Shown piece after piece: positions 45,251 through 56,925 of a stretch of 64,000 nucleotides of DNA. A program made the position numbers and the translations under genes. Positions within the stretch are counted from its first letter, which is position 1, and each line of letters opens with the position of its first letter. The notes under the pieces are model-generated. The model saw nothing but the letters and a program-made list of their open reading frames with translations, was not told the origin of the DNA and made no database searches. The DNA comes from Hysterangium stoloniferum (taxonomy: Eukaryota; Basidiomycota; Agaricomycetes; Hysterangiales; Hysterangiaceae): positions 2,108,001-2,172,000 of the forward strand of contig WHVD01000001.1 of NCBI GenBank assembly GCA_015178975.1. The letters run 5' to 3'.

Positions 45251-46740
45251 TTGTCGCATGTACAACAAAGATGTCAGGGAAAGCCGCAACACGTGCACGT
45301 CCGGAAACACATCCACGACCTGGTCCGTATCAGCCTATAGTACTGAGACGACACTATGAAAGACTCACGTCTGCGGTGGAACCCCTGCCTCGCACCGCGC
45401 GCACGAATATTGAACTGCAGGTTTACCCATCCTGTCCCCCACCCACACATGCAGCTTCCGCCGCGCATACAACACCTCTAAAGCCGGGAACGGATACCCA
45501 CGCTCAAATTATCATGCTCGTCCACACGATAGCGCAAACCTCCTTGCACTACACACACCGTGACTCATCCTCCACCTCAAATCAGAATATAACAGTAGGC
45601 TCCGGCTCCGGACGTGTGTTTAGCGTGTTGACGCAGGACTTTCAGAATATATATGCGAAGAACTCTTGCGCGTCTTGCTGTTTCGTCATCGAGAATTTTT
45701 CGTGGACTCTTCCGATGAAGGATTTGAACATGGTGGGTTTGATGGGTTCTTGGAGTACGGGCAGTGGCGTCGAGGATGGACGAGGGGATCACCGTGGATG
45801 GCATTGGTTCCACGGCCTCACCAGCACTTTGACGAGGGTAGGGACACCGGCGTGTGAGACGGGAAATGGCTGCGAGGGTGTGATAACCAGCCTGAAGGGA
45901 TTCGGTTCGCGATTTTGCGCATCTGAAAGTCAAAACAAGATATGGGGAGGATATGGGGAGCTCTTCGGTGCAGGAACAGGCGCGGGTGAGAAAGGATCAG
46001 GGATGGTATGTGCGGAAGGCTGGAAGTGTGAGTATCGATGTTGATGCCATGTAGCAGCTGTTTCCGAGATTGCGGAGTCCCGTAAGTCTTGCAGGGGAGA
46101 CAGACTCGAAAACATTAGACGAGTATGACGGACCTCAGGATGATTCGACTCGTCAAGAAATGACCTGGTTCCTTGTCCATCACAAGCCCAATATCTCACT
46201 GTCGGCATGCACTCATAATTGTCCTTCTCCGAGTCCTCGACAGTAGCAAGGTTCTTCAGCAGCGGCCCGCTACTGTTCTATCACCAACGCCACAAACTCA
46301 ACCATCAAAACTTCCCAGCTCATACTCAGCTGCTCACAGAAGAAAAAAAGACACCCTACTCACTCGTTTTGGGTTCGGTGCCAACATGCTCTTCACATAC
46401 ACGGATACCCAAGCATCCCACAATGCAGCTGCACATGCATCCGCGTCACATCGCCCCCCACACAGTCTCTATCCAAGCACGGGAGGCACACGTCGATGCC
46501 TTCAAGTAGATCCTATTAGATCGCGTGTTTGGGGAGTAAGCATAATAAGTGAAATTTCATTTCCATTGGAAGAACGGAGGACATACTTCTTTGTCACAAC
46601 ATTACGGTGTTTCTTCTCTCTGATAAGAGACTGAAAGACGAGGACTGGGAATGCGAGAAAGTCTGGAAGGAAGAATGAGCGCAAGACGCAGGACTCCAGC
46701 ACATGTAACGCGATGTCACAGCTACGGCGAAAAACTACTT
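45251..46740 (-). pseudogene. UBP14/USP5-like module A, copy 4 (Cys box intact)
   Basis: The minus strand holds RNLGNSCYMAST at 46074-46039, the exact family signature with catalytic Cys. The C-terminal box (degraded QQDAQEFF) lies at about 45690-45650 in a frame with RARVLRIYILKVLRQHAKHT. The CPGC-type segment lies at about 45395. The N-terminal Cys-rich zone spans 46702-46250. At least two frame changes separate these, so it is a pseudogene. Its neighbours are module B downstream and gene X upstream on the same strand. Confidence 0.6.
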
Positions 46741-46895
46741 TTTTTGGAATTATTTTTGAAAATTAACATTCACGTATTCTCACATCTTCTGTTCACAATT
46801 GAATTATGGGCAGAGCTGCAGAGCTCCAGTAAATAAAGGGCTTTTATATCACAAAATGATATAGCTAGACATGACGGGAAGAAATGTTCGATGGG

Positions 46896-47680
46896 TGGTT
46901 CTCTCAAACCCTCGTTATAGAACCCTTAGTCAGGGTTTGGGTTCACCTCCACGAGGGAGAGTTTGGATATTGAGACGAGCGTGAGAGTGTAACAATACGA
47001 GGTGGAAAATCAATGAGAATGTATTTTTCGAGCTAGCACACTGACCCGATCGTTGCTCAGTTCCCTGCCGCGTAGATATACCTATGATATTGGCGAAGGC
47101 AGCATCGAAGATTTCTGCCGGCCCATTGTCTATATCGCAGACTTAGGCCCGTCGTCTGAAGTGCAGAAAGCGTGGAGAGCATACGCACCACTTTACATAG
47201 AGGAAAATGGGATCAAGGGTGTCCTTCCACATGAGTTGATGATCAGTAAGCACAGAAGTCTTTTGGGAATGATATTGACCCCTTTGTGACAACAGTAAAC
47301 GACTTTAAGACAACAGTAGTTGTGGAAATGCCTCAGAATTTGTTTGTTTCACTTCCCCCTTCAGCAATGTCAGTGCCTGACAGAGTAATCTAGTCACTCC
47401 GGAGAAGTGGAACCGCGTAACGTATTCCTGTTTGAACCTACTTCTCCGCGTTATATTTCTGGCCCCTCGGGGGGACTTGTCCTGGAGTTGCGCGCTTCTT
47501 ATGATGCGGAGCCCAGTTGGATAAATGACCCTGTGTGGCCGGACACGGTATTTGACCCAGGCCCGTGAGCGTCGATGTTGTCCTTCTTCAATAGTATTAA
47601 CGTCTTGAATAAGGTGGATACATTATTTTCAGCTACCTAAGTGCATATGGGAGGAGGATTAAACTCGGGCACGATCAAAC
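46896..47680 (+). pseudogene. Inverted C-terminal segment of gene X, copy 4
   Basis: The plus strand here reads what other cassettes carry on the minus strand: SSLPRRYTYDIGEGSIEDFC, then AWRAYAPLYIEENGIKGVLP (47053-47289), and DPVWPDTVFDPGP with TGA at about 47568. It then runs into the spacer that normally follows X (cgagtttaatcc inverted). The left joint is at gatgggtggttctc and the right joint at gatcaaacccatgtagattc. It is an ~785-bp inversion. Confidence 0.85.
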
Positions 47681-49118
47681 CCATGTAGATTCCCACACAC
47701 TACAAAATGGCCTGTAACTTTATCCCGATAGCCCACGTCCCACAACGCGATGGACCCCAGATCTTCATTCTTGATATAGCCCGTAATTGGTCGCAGAAAC
47801 CCGAAGTCCAGTAGTTGATTGGCCAATTGATGAATGGTGTGCGAGCTTCGAAGTTGTTGATCCATTAAAGCAGTGCCGAGACACGAATCCACGTTGTACC
47901 TGAATACGTCTACGACGGGAGTCGGGTGATGATGGATCGATCCAAGAGTCACCGGTATAGTCACCGGTATAAATACCAGGATGCCAGCCCCTGTAGTGGG
48001 CACAGCTGACCAGTGTTCCGGTGTACACAAGCTTCAGATGACGGCGATTGGCAGGACAGTCTGTGAGAGTGACAATTGAATCACCGGGAAGATAAAACTG
48101 AATAGACAAAGTTATCATTGACATCTGATGTCAGTCGAATTAACGAACAAGCTCGTCCATTTTAATTTCGTTGTTTGAACAGAAATCAACTAATTCCTAA
48201 TGTCACATTATCACATCAGCATTTGCAGGAGAAGGCATATAAGTACGTCACATTGTAAGAATCCCTCTAAAATATATCGCGTTAGCTTGTAAATATCGCG
48301 AGTCATTTCATTCACCATCTCTCATAGTCCCAAAATAGTTTCTCTCACATCGGATGATCTAGTGCGTTCGAGCCATTTGCATGCGTCCTCTGGTTCAGTG
48401 CCCGGATTACGGAAAACTTGGAAAAGTACATTGTCTTGTGCGTTACTGTAGCCAAAGAACGCAGCAATGCTAGGGTTCCTAAACATGAATGTGATTGGAC
48501 TACTTGGGCTATTTAGTCTGATGTGTTGCATTCTTACCATACGTCTCGATAGGAAGTGAGGTCGCGTTGGAACTATATCAAAAGTGTGATATGTTGCAAA
48601 TAGTTTCTGAAATCCAAACCAGCCAAAAACGGGACTCGTACCTTTTTGCGTCTCAAATCCCACGTGGGTCTCCCGCCTTCGTACATTTTGACCAATACCC
48701 GCTTACCGTCACTTTCAGTCTTCGCTTCACAAAGTGTGACACTCCACCGCAAGGTGACTCCATGATTTCCTGCCTTTTCATAGTCATAATCGTTGTGGTT
48801 CGCGACCGATAAGGTGCGTAACAGTTGCAAGTCCCTTCGATCGACCAAATACTGTCTCATTACGATAAAACCACGGACATGATCTTTGAGACAGAACGGG
48901 CGTATGCGTTCACTAATATCATTTCTTCCTCTGCCTGTGACCGATGAAAACGAATCAAGGATACCGCGTAACTGACGTATGATATCGTCCATTCTGGTAT
49001 CATCGACGGTTACGAGCTGAGCGACGGTTAATGATGTATCCAGCGAAAAATACATCTAAAGAGCCAATATGTATAACGAACGACTCCGATTGTCACCTTC
49101 TTTCAGCACGCACCATTG
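47681..49118 (-). pseudogene. Gene X, cassette copy 4 (5' exons missing)
   Basis: Minus strand: exon 4 from MYFSLDTSLTVAQLVTVDDT at 49055, VTLRWSVTLCEAKTESDGKR, the FRNPSIAAFFGYSN exon (48663-48322), then the start of the C-terminal part (SSHTIHQLANQLLDFGFLRP) down to the inversion. The coiled-coil and MLKL_NTD-like exons are absent: cassette sequence stops at about 49118 (caccattgcc) and resumes at 53347 beyond the copia relic. Confidence 0.55.
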
Positions 49119-51153
49119 CCTCAGCTCGGTTTTGTCGAGTCGAATTCAATGTGTCAAAGAGTTGTCAAATATTACCTTTGATTGTTTGTGACAAAGTTGT
49201 GACTTGTGACAGTTGTGACAAATCTACATGATGAAGCTTGCACTACAATGATAATAAATGAGCTGCATACACATATGGGACACATAGCACCAGCTGCTGC
49301 AAAGTGAATGGTCGAAAATGGGGCAATTGAAGGAATAACACTAGACCACTCAAGGCCTATCGAGTTTTGCGAAGCCTGTATCAAAGGAAAGATTATTCAA
49401 GAACCAATCCCAAAAGTCCAAAAATCAGAACGAGCCAAACTTCAAGGCCAGAAGATACACACCGATGTGTGGGGGCCATCCGAAGTTCAAACCATCGGAG
49501 GTTGTAGATGGTATATATCATTTACTGATGATTTCACAAGGGAAACAAGAACCTACCTGATGAAAACGAAGGGAGAAGCATTCCAAAAGTACAAAGCATA
49601 TGAGGCATTCTTAAATCAACACAGGGACACTACAATTAAGAAGTTACAATCAGACAATGGAGGCAAATACACATCTAATGAGTTTAAGGACTATCTATCA
49701 TCATGTGGAACCCTCCAGCAATTAACTGTTCATGATACTCCCCAACAGAATGATGTCACAGAAAGACTAAATCGAACATTAGTCGAACACACCCGATCGA
49801 TGCTCATCACTGCCAATCTGCCCAAGTTCCTATGGGGCGAGTGCATACAACATGCGGTATATCTGAAGAATAGGACTGCAACATCAGCTCTCGATGGAAA
49901 AACACCATATGAGCTAGTTCACAATAAAAAGCCGAATCTAAGGCACTTACCAGAATGGGGAGAGACTGTATATGTGAGGATGGAGCCAGAGGGAGGTAAA
50001 CTAGGGCCCAAAGCAAAAGAGGGCCACTGGGTCAGGTATAGTTTTAACAGTGAAGGACACTGCATATATTGGCCAGAAAAATGAACCATGACTGTAGAGC
50101 GAAATGTGGCATTCCCCAAGCAAGCTGGGGTTCCTATACTCGTATCAGGAAGAGATCTAGAACACAAAACATACAAGAAACTTCCTCAAATGCCCACAGA
50201 TGTACCATTACCTGAATCACCTCAAGTTAGCATTCCAGAGCTACCAGAAACCACGGAATCCTTACCTCAAGAGCAATTGAGACAAAGTTCAAGAACCAGA
50301 TTTCCATCTGATTATATGCGCCGTCTCAGACAAGGGGAAGGTACCACAGGTTCTAGTCAGATTGAATTCTCTCCGGGACTGCAAGTACCAGAAGAATTCG
50401 GAAAGGCTACATGCGTTATATTAGAAGACAAAAATGGTTTTGATGAAGACTCAATTTTATGGGAAGATAGTCCAAGTGAGCCACCAATTATGGTCAATAG
50501 AAATATCTCGTATACAGATACATATAGCCCATTGGAGTGGATGAACCTTACAGATAGGATGGACAGTGAGAGATTGGAAACAATAGGTATGGTTGCAAAC
50601 CTTCAGGAAGGAGTGCCAGCTACAGTGGAAGAGGCTATGAGAGGAGACAATTGGCCATTGTGGAAGCCGGCATTTTTAAAGGAGTTGAAGGCCTTACACG
50701 ATTTAGACACCTGGGAACTCATCGATAAACCCAAAGGAGTCAATATAGTCGGTTCTAAATGGACATTAAGAATAAAACACGATACAAATGGAAAAATTAC
50801 CCCATACAAGGCACAACTCATAGCCCAAGGCTTTACACAAGTATTCGGGATGGACTATGAAGAGACGTTTTCTCCCATTGTTCATCTAGCTTCACTGAGG
50901 CTTATAACAGGCATAGCAGCTCAGAACAGCTGGCCTATAGAGCAAATGGATGTTAACAATGCATACTTAAATGCGAAGCTTACAGAAACGGTGTATATGC
51001 ACCAACCACCGGGATTTCCTCAAGGTCCAGCATCAAAAGTCCTTAAATTGAAAAAGGCCCTATATGGTTTAAAACAATCAGGTAGAGAATGGTATAAGCT
51101 ACTCAGAAAGGTGGTGAATCAAATGGGATTTACTTGCTCACTATCTGATCCAG

Positions 51154-51875
51154 TGTTACAACCGTGTCGCAACCCTATCGGTCCCGAGGTTATCGCCACT
51201 TGTCAACGTTTCAAGTCATCCTCTCGGAAACCATCGGCCCCGAAGCTGACGAATGTTTCGCGAAGATCAAACTCCATTTACGCCCACGTCAAAATAACTC
51301 GTATTGTCTGGTCAAACTTTGATACGTCCCCTTTATTATGTTGATCCGTCCAATCTTATGTTTCGCATATGTCTAGTTATATTTGTAGTCCTTGAACTAT
51401 TTCCTTTTATCGTAATCCCGCTCTCGGCTATCATTGGCCTCCGAACTAATCATAAACTTCCCGTTCCTAGTCAAGCTTATCGTTAAATACCATGTTCCGC
51501 CCTTCTCCCCATTAGTATTTTCCAGACACCTGTTACTTGTATATGAACCCGCTGTAGTTGTAGTCACTAGGCAATCAGAATATCGACTCAGAATACCCTC
51601 ATACGCCTGTATCAGTCTCATACTAAGAATCCCCCCATCCACCTTCACGTGTGCTCGCCCACTCCCGGCCCCGACCCCTTGGCCCGACGCTCGACCTGTC
51701 CTTTGATTCCGATCGGCATCATGCCAAAAGGTACTCATTAGGATTAGTCTTCGCCTGCCCGAAATTTAAGGACATCCTACGGATATTTGCGAGGGCGCAG
51801 CACATAAGCTGAAGCCAAGTCCTTCCGATCGGTCCCTGTTGGCCACCGACATTAGTCAGTTTTCAGTTCTTAACA
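51154..51875 (+). repeat. Solo LTR (722 bp) inside the copia relic, TSD tccag
   Basis: TGTTACAACCGTGTCGC to AGTTCTTAACA, with perfect tccag duplications at 51149-51153 and 51876-51880. It is the opposite-orientation partner of 2192-2914. It lies between the two RT parts of the relic and is thus a later insertion. Confidence 0.95.
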
Positions 51876-52905
51876 TCCAGCCGTATTCTACAAACGAGTG
51901 GAACACAGTATTATCATTATTGCAGTAGCCATGGATGATCTCACCATCACTGCAAATACGAACAAAGGGATAATTCAAATAAAGGAGCAATTCAAATTGC
52001 ATTTCAAAATGAAGGATATGGGTGAATTACATTGGTTACTGAATATAGAGGTCAAATATAATATAAAAGTGCATACAATCTCATTCAGGCAAACCGCATA
52101 TATCGACTTGATTATCAAATGTTTCAATTTACAAGACGCAGCCCCAATCACACTGCCTATGGATCTCAAACCATTATTATCAAAAGAACAATGTCCTACT
52201 ACACCAAAAGAACACGAAAATATGAAGAACATTCCATATCGCAAAGCCATTGGTTCACTAATGTGGGCCACAATGGGCACCAGACCAGATATTGCCTTTG
52301 CAGTATCTATTTTATCTCAATTTATGGAGAATCCAGGACAAATACATTGGGAAGCAATGAAAAGAGTACTGAAATATTTGAAGGGAACACAAGACTTCAA
52401 CTTAACATTGGGAAGAAATGAGAGTGGAATAATAGGATATACAGATACAGATTGGGGACAACAACCAGATCAACATTCAATGTCAGGCTATTGTTTTCTA
52501 TTAAATGGTGGAGCATTCTCTTGGAGTTCAAACAAACAAAGACTCATAACTTTATCTAGCACCGAGGCCAAATTCGTTGCAGCCACATATGCCATCAAAG
52601 AGGCATGCTGGATTCGCAAATTCATGAACGAAGTCTTTCATCCATTCACTAAATCAATCACACTCCATTGCGACAATCAAGCCGCTATTATCATATTGAA
52701 GAATAATAGATTTCAAGGATGAACAAAGCACATCAACATACAATACAAATTCATATACGAAATTGTAGAGCACAGCACAATTACACTCACATATTGTCCT
52801 ACCGAAGATATGACAGCAGACATATTCACCAAAGCTTTACCTCACCCAAAACTCATCTATTGTACATCAAAACTTGGTCTTATTAACACTCAACTTGAGG
52901 GGCAG

Positions 52906-53346
52906 TGTTAGTAATCAAGTCTCCGCATAAAACATAACCGAAATATGGATCCGATGACGAGTATATGCACATATATGCACATATATTGAAGTGCCATTAA
53001 GGGGGGGGGGGGGGGGGGGGGGGGTTACTCCTAATTACAAATTTCTCCTTTATGATGCAATTGACTAGAAACTTCAAGCATCAAAAATTTCCCCTTTTTA
53101 CTCCCCTAATAACTCTCCTAAAATAATTAGAAAGTAAATAAAAAGTCGCGATATTTCGCCATATACCTCAGTGAAGTTTACTCACTCACTCACTGAGGTA
53201 TATGCACAATCATCTATTCTTATTCTATTACTTACAAAACATCTTATAGCTTTGAATTTGGGTACTATAATATATAGTGAAGTGTACTCACTCACTGAGC
53301 TTCAAATTTAGACTCTATCCTTCCGAATCTTGTCTTCTACTCAACA
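52906..53346 (+). repeat. 3' LTR of the copia relic
   Basis: TGTTAGTAATCAAG to TTCTACTCAACA, 441 bp. It contains a run of 24 G (53001-53024), a 15-bp perfect inverted repeat (53160-53174 / 53190-53204) and repeated cactcactgag. The right flank (tgccttggctaata) is cassette sequence matching 19.5 kb. Confidence 0.8.
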
Positions 53347-54775
53347 TGCCTTGGCTAATACAGAATAAAGATGTATGAGACGGCGTCGTAATAAATCGAT
53401 TGGAAAAAGTAGTCTATGATTGAGATTTACTTTTCGGGCTTTATTAATTGGAATTTGTGGTCCTGCCATCCAAGCTGGCACACTCGCTTGTCATCACATT
53501 TGTCTCACCAGTCATGTATGATATAGCCATTTTGTATTTGAGTTCTGCTAAATTACACAGTGTATTGTGGACCATGCTTTCTGAGGTTAATGCATGCCAG
53601 AACCAGTGTACACCTAAACTAGCATCCTACCTATCATGTCAGAAGGTGATTCACTAACTGACACATTGATTGACAACCAAGTACTATTATTACAAGTTTA
53701 TTACCCACTTGTATATTGTGTATTACAATAAGCCAACTCATGTTATGTTTAATAAAATGCATGAAGTGGGCCCTTCTGGGGTGGCCAGGAATGCTGGAAC
53801 GCAAGCTCGTTTCACTGACGAGGAGCGCGTTAGTATGGCACGGGAGGATGTTGCCGAGGGCAGCACTGTGATGACAGGTTGGTGATGTGGCTGAGAAGTG
53901 ACACCCGGCCTGAGACTGGAGCAGTGTATTAGTGAAAAGTAAGTAACATTTTGTTATCTCTGTTGTATTAATTTCCTTACCTGGAGCGTCCCGTGGGCTT
54001 CTCTCATTAATACAAGATCAATGTCATTCATTAAATCAATAACTTAAAAAAGGTTTGCACCGTTTATCGACGGAACAACAAGTTGCTTATAGTTCTAAAA
54101 TCGTATTAGCACTAGCGGTACTTATAACTTTGCTCGTGATAGGAACCAAGCCTTCATATGCGAGTTTTGAAATTTCACAAAAACATGATTTCCACCTTGT
54201 TGTTACATAATATCCGATAGGGTCAGCACTGCCGTTCGGATTCACCGGTTGTTTTTCTATCGATAGAATGGATGACTCTCCGTAGCCCTAGAATCTCTAA
54301 ATTCTCAGTTCTAAGTGATATTGCCAGTATGCCGATGGTTAAGCGACTACAGGGAAGCTGTCATGTCACCTTTTGAAGGTGGATGATTCGTCCTAAACAA
54401 AAAATTATGAATGAGGGTCAGGCATAATTTTTGTGAGTACCTAATTTCTCAGTGTGTCATATATTACTCCATATATCCTTTTCAGTCATTTGCTTCTGCC
54501 CTGCCCCTCTGTATCCGGTCTGCAGCTGTGACTCCTGCTTTGCTCATTGCTATACCCTTTTTGTCTTAATATTTACTGGTAGGCAAATACATTATTTAAA
54601 GTTTAGTGAAATGCGTCAAACAATTTACACAAATAGATACAAAGGTTACAAACATATAGGTTTCGAATATACCATACAATGCGTGATGGGATGCTGACTC
54701 CTACTGAATACCATGGAATGGGCTGAAGTGTCGAAATCTTCTCATGACACAATTGTTACCTACAGGCTACCAGCT
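53347..54775 (+). pseudogene. Gene Y region, cassette copy 4, left part
   Basis: Diverged Y region. A frame at 53759-53885 reads PSGVARNAGTQARF, then ERVSMAREDVAEGSTVMTGW, which has counterparts at 19.82 and 35.87 kb. The membrane-segment exon is no longer readable. About 150 bp near 53570-53750 has no counterpart in other copies. The Ty3 element is inserted at cagct (54771-54775), just before the AHQREVK segment that resumes at 62880. Confidence 0.4.
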
Positions 54776-55596
54776 TGTTACGACCCGGACAAATCCCGCC
54801 GGACTCCGGGCACTAACTCGTACGCCCCCACGCGCTACAAGCACCAATCGTCTGTTTATAGGATTTCCCGCCCGGACTCCGTTACGTCAAGACTCGTTAC
54901 GTTCGACCTCATTAAGACACATATCAGTCACCGGACTTCCCCCGGACCCCGTCTCTGTCTATGTCCGTCTTCGTCCCACGCATCAGTCACCGGACCCGCT
55001 TAGAATCCCGTCACCGCTCTAATCGAGCCCCGTTCCCGTTTTAGTCAAATGACCTGTCACGATTTAGGACTCCGCTCCCGCTCCGTTTCCCGTTATGGGT
55101 TATGCTTTGTCACGATTCGGACTCCGCTCCGTTCCGTCCCGTTCCTAACACCAATTTGGTGTTTACTATTCCCGTTTTATGTTTTGCTCGTCTCGTCTCA
55201 TTATTACTGGATTCGGTATGTCATGCATTCCACGGTCTATATAAACTGGCAGATGTTGTACATACAATCCAGTCAGAAAATTAGCTTAGATTCCCCCCAG
55301 TAATCTAATACATTTTCCTCTCTAAAAACCCTACTCTCATCAGACCGCTCGCACTAGTCGGAGCCCACGGGCTCCGGCGCATCTATCTCTCTCGACTATC
55401 TCGATTCACGACTCTCGACTCACGACCTACGACTCACGACCCACGAACCCCCGCCCGGACTCCCCGGGATTCCCGTCCGCCTGTCTGAAATTGGACAACA
55501 CGATCTAGCGAGGGCGCAGCCTATAAGCTGAAGCCAAGTCCTACCGGATATCCCGCGGGTTTCTCCGGAAACCCGGCCTGAGTGTGTATCCTAACA
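54776..55596 (+). repeat. 5' LTR of the Ty3 element
   Basis: TGTTACGACCCGGAC to GTATCCTAACA. It has a TATA box TATATAAA at 55238-55245 and the block ataagctgaagccaagtcct near 55522, shared with the other LTR families here. Confidence 0.95.
55238..55245 (+). promoter_or_regulatory. TATA box in the Ty3 5' LTR
   Basis: TATATAAA within cacggtctatataaactgg; the same site is at 62516-62523 in the 3' LTR. It probably drives the genomic transcript. Confidence 0.65.
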
Positions 55597-55632
55597 GTAT
55601 TTTCTGACTAATACTCGCAGATTGTTTTCATT

Positions 55633-56925
55633 ATGCCACCAAGAAGAAGTACACGCGCACAGTCATCAATGCCTGGACCGTCGACTCTTCATTCCCTGTT
55701 AACTCTGTATACCAGTCAGACGCTTGCGAACCAGTCGGAACCCATGGAAGAAGCCCGCATCGAAGAAATCCCGGAAGACCTGGACGAATCCGAGCGTGAG
55801 GACGATTCCGTGGCCCCCGACAAGGGCAAAGGTGTCGAAATCCCTCTTGAAAATCCTCCGCCTTTTCAACGACCAAACACGAGGGATCCTACTTCTGAGT
55901 TTTTAGCAGGTACTATAGATAAATTCATGACGCACCTGCTAGAAGAACGAAAAAGAAAGGAACAAGAACCTCCACGGTCAAAAGTCAATGCTCCGGAACC
56001 CTTCACGGGTTCCAACCCAAACAAACTCTCTACTTTCCTCATGCAATGTCGCTTCAATTTCCGCGATCGCGCCGCTGCATTCTCCACGGACTCCCGAAAA
56101 GTCAACTACGCACTTTCATATTTGTCGGGATCCGCGTTGAAATGGTTCGAACCGGCTTTTAGCGGGATTACCGAGGAAGAGCCGCTCTGGCTTGAAAATT
56201 GGGAAGCTTTTGTTGAGGAGCTTGAAACCAACTTCGGCCCGTATGACCCGACAGGAGAAGCCGAGAATAGTCTCACAAATCTTCGTATGAAGGACACGCA
56301 GCGCATCACGGACTACATCGTCCAATTCAATAATCTTGCAGCTCGTTGTCAGTGGGGCGATCCCGCTCTCCGCCACCAATTCTACGCCGGTCTGCCGTCC
56401 CGCCTTAAAGACGAAGTCTCAAAAGGAGAAGATGGCAAGCCAAAAACCCTGTCCCGTATGCGCCTCAAAGCTCAAAACGCGGACGCACGTTATTGGGAAC
56501 GTCGCGCGGAAGTTGCCCGCGAGACATCCGCGGACAAAATAAATAAGTCCAAGGACAAAAACAATAACACCAATTCGTCAACCAGCAACCAGAACTCCAC
56601 GCAATCCGACAAGAAGAACGATAAAAAGTCTTCAAACAACAACAACAACAATAAGGACAATAAGGACAACAACAAGGGTCAACAGTCCGGCAAGCAAGCC
56701 GGAAAACCCGACCTCTCAGGCAAACTCGGACCTGATGGCAAATTAACTCCACAAGAAAGACAACGTCGTATGGACAACAACCTCTGTCTCTTGTGCGGGA
56801 AACCCGGTCATCGAGTCCCGGAATGTCCGCTGGCAAAAGCAAACTCTTCAAAGGGTCGAACAGCCAAGGCCTCCACGGAAACCCCGTCGAAGGACAAACC
56901 GGCTGCCGATTCGAAAAAAGAGTAA
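55633..56925 (+). CDS. Ty3 Gag (430 aa)
   Basis: Starts at the first ATG after the LTR (MPPRRSTRAQSS). A retrotrans_gag-type capsid region spans about residues 115-280 (FRDRAAAFSTDSRKVNYALS, ALKWFEPAFSG). It is followed by a long low-complexity Asn/Ser/Lys tract (about 300-355) and a CCHC zinc knuckle CLLCGKPGHRVPEC (about 387-400). The Asn tract is unusual for Gag. The end overlaps pol by about 130 nt. Known role: forms the virus-like particle and binds the RNA. Confidence 0.95.
   Translation: MPPRRSTRAQSSMPGPSTLHSLLTLYTSQTLANQSEPMEEARIEEIPEDLDESEREDDSVAPDKGKGVEIPLENPPPFQRPNTRDPTSEFLAGTIDKFMTHLLEERKRKEQEPPRSKVNAPEPFTGSNPNKLSTFLMQCRFNFRDRAAAFSTDSRKVNYALSYLSGSALKWFEPAFSGITEEEPLWLENWEAFVEELETNFGPYDPTGEAENSLTNLRMKDTQRITDYIVQFNNLAARCQWGDPALRHQFYAGLPSRLKDEVSKGEDGKPKTLSRMRLKAQNADARYWERRAEVARETSADKINKSKDKNNNTNSSTSNQNSTQSDKKNDKKSSNNNNNNKDNKDNNKGQQSGKQAGKPDLSGKLGPDGKLTPQERQRRMDNNLCLLCGKPGHRVPECPLAKANSSKGRTAKASTETPSKDKPAADSKKE

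Larger units (their letters stand above)
49240..53346 (+). mobile_element. Ty1/copia relic, broken, with a nested solo LTR
   Basis: Plus-strand copia pol pieces: a pre-integrase/integrase part (49308-50084, with DNGGKYTSNEFKDYL and TERLNRTLVEHTRSML), an RT part (50088-51153, with QMDVNNAYLNAKLTETVYMH), and an RT end plus RNase H (51898-52722, with AVAMDDLTIT and STEAKFVAATYA). A purine tract gaggggcag precedes the 3' LTR at 52906-53346. No 5' LTR or Gag was recognised. The family differs from the copia at 25 kb. Broken, with several breaks besides the inserted solo LTR; much older than its neighbours. Confidence 0.9.
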
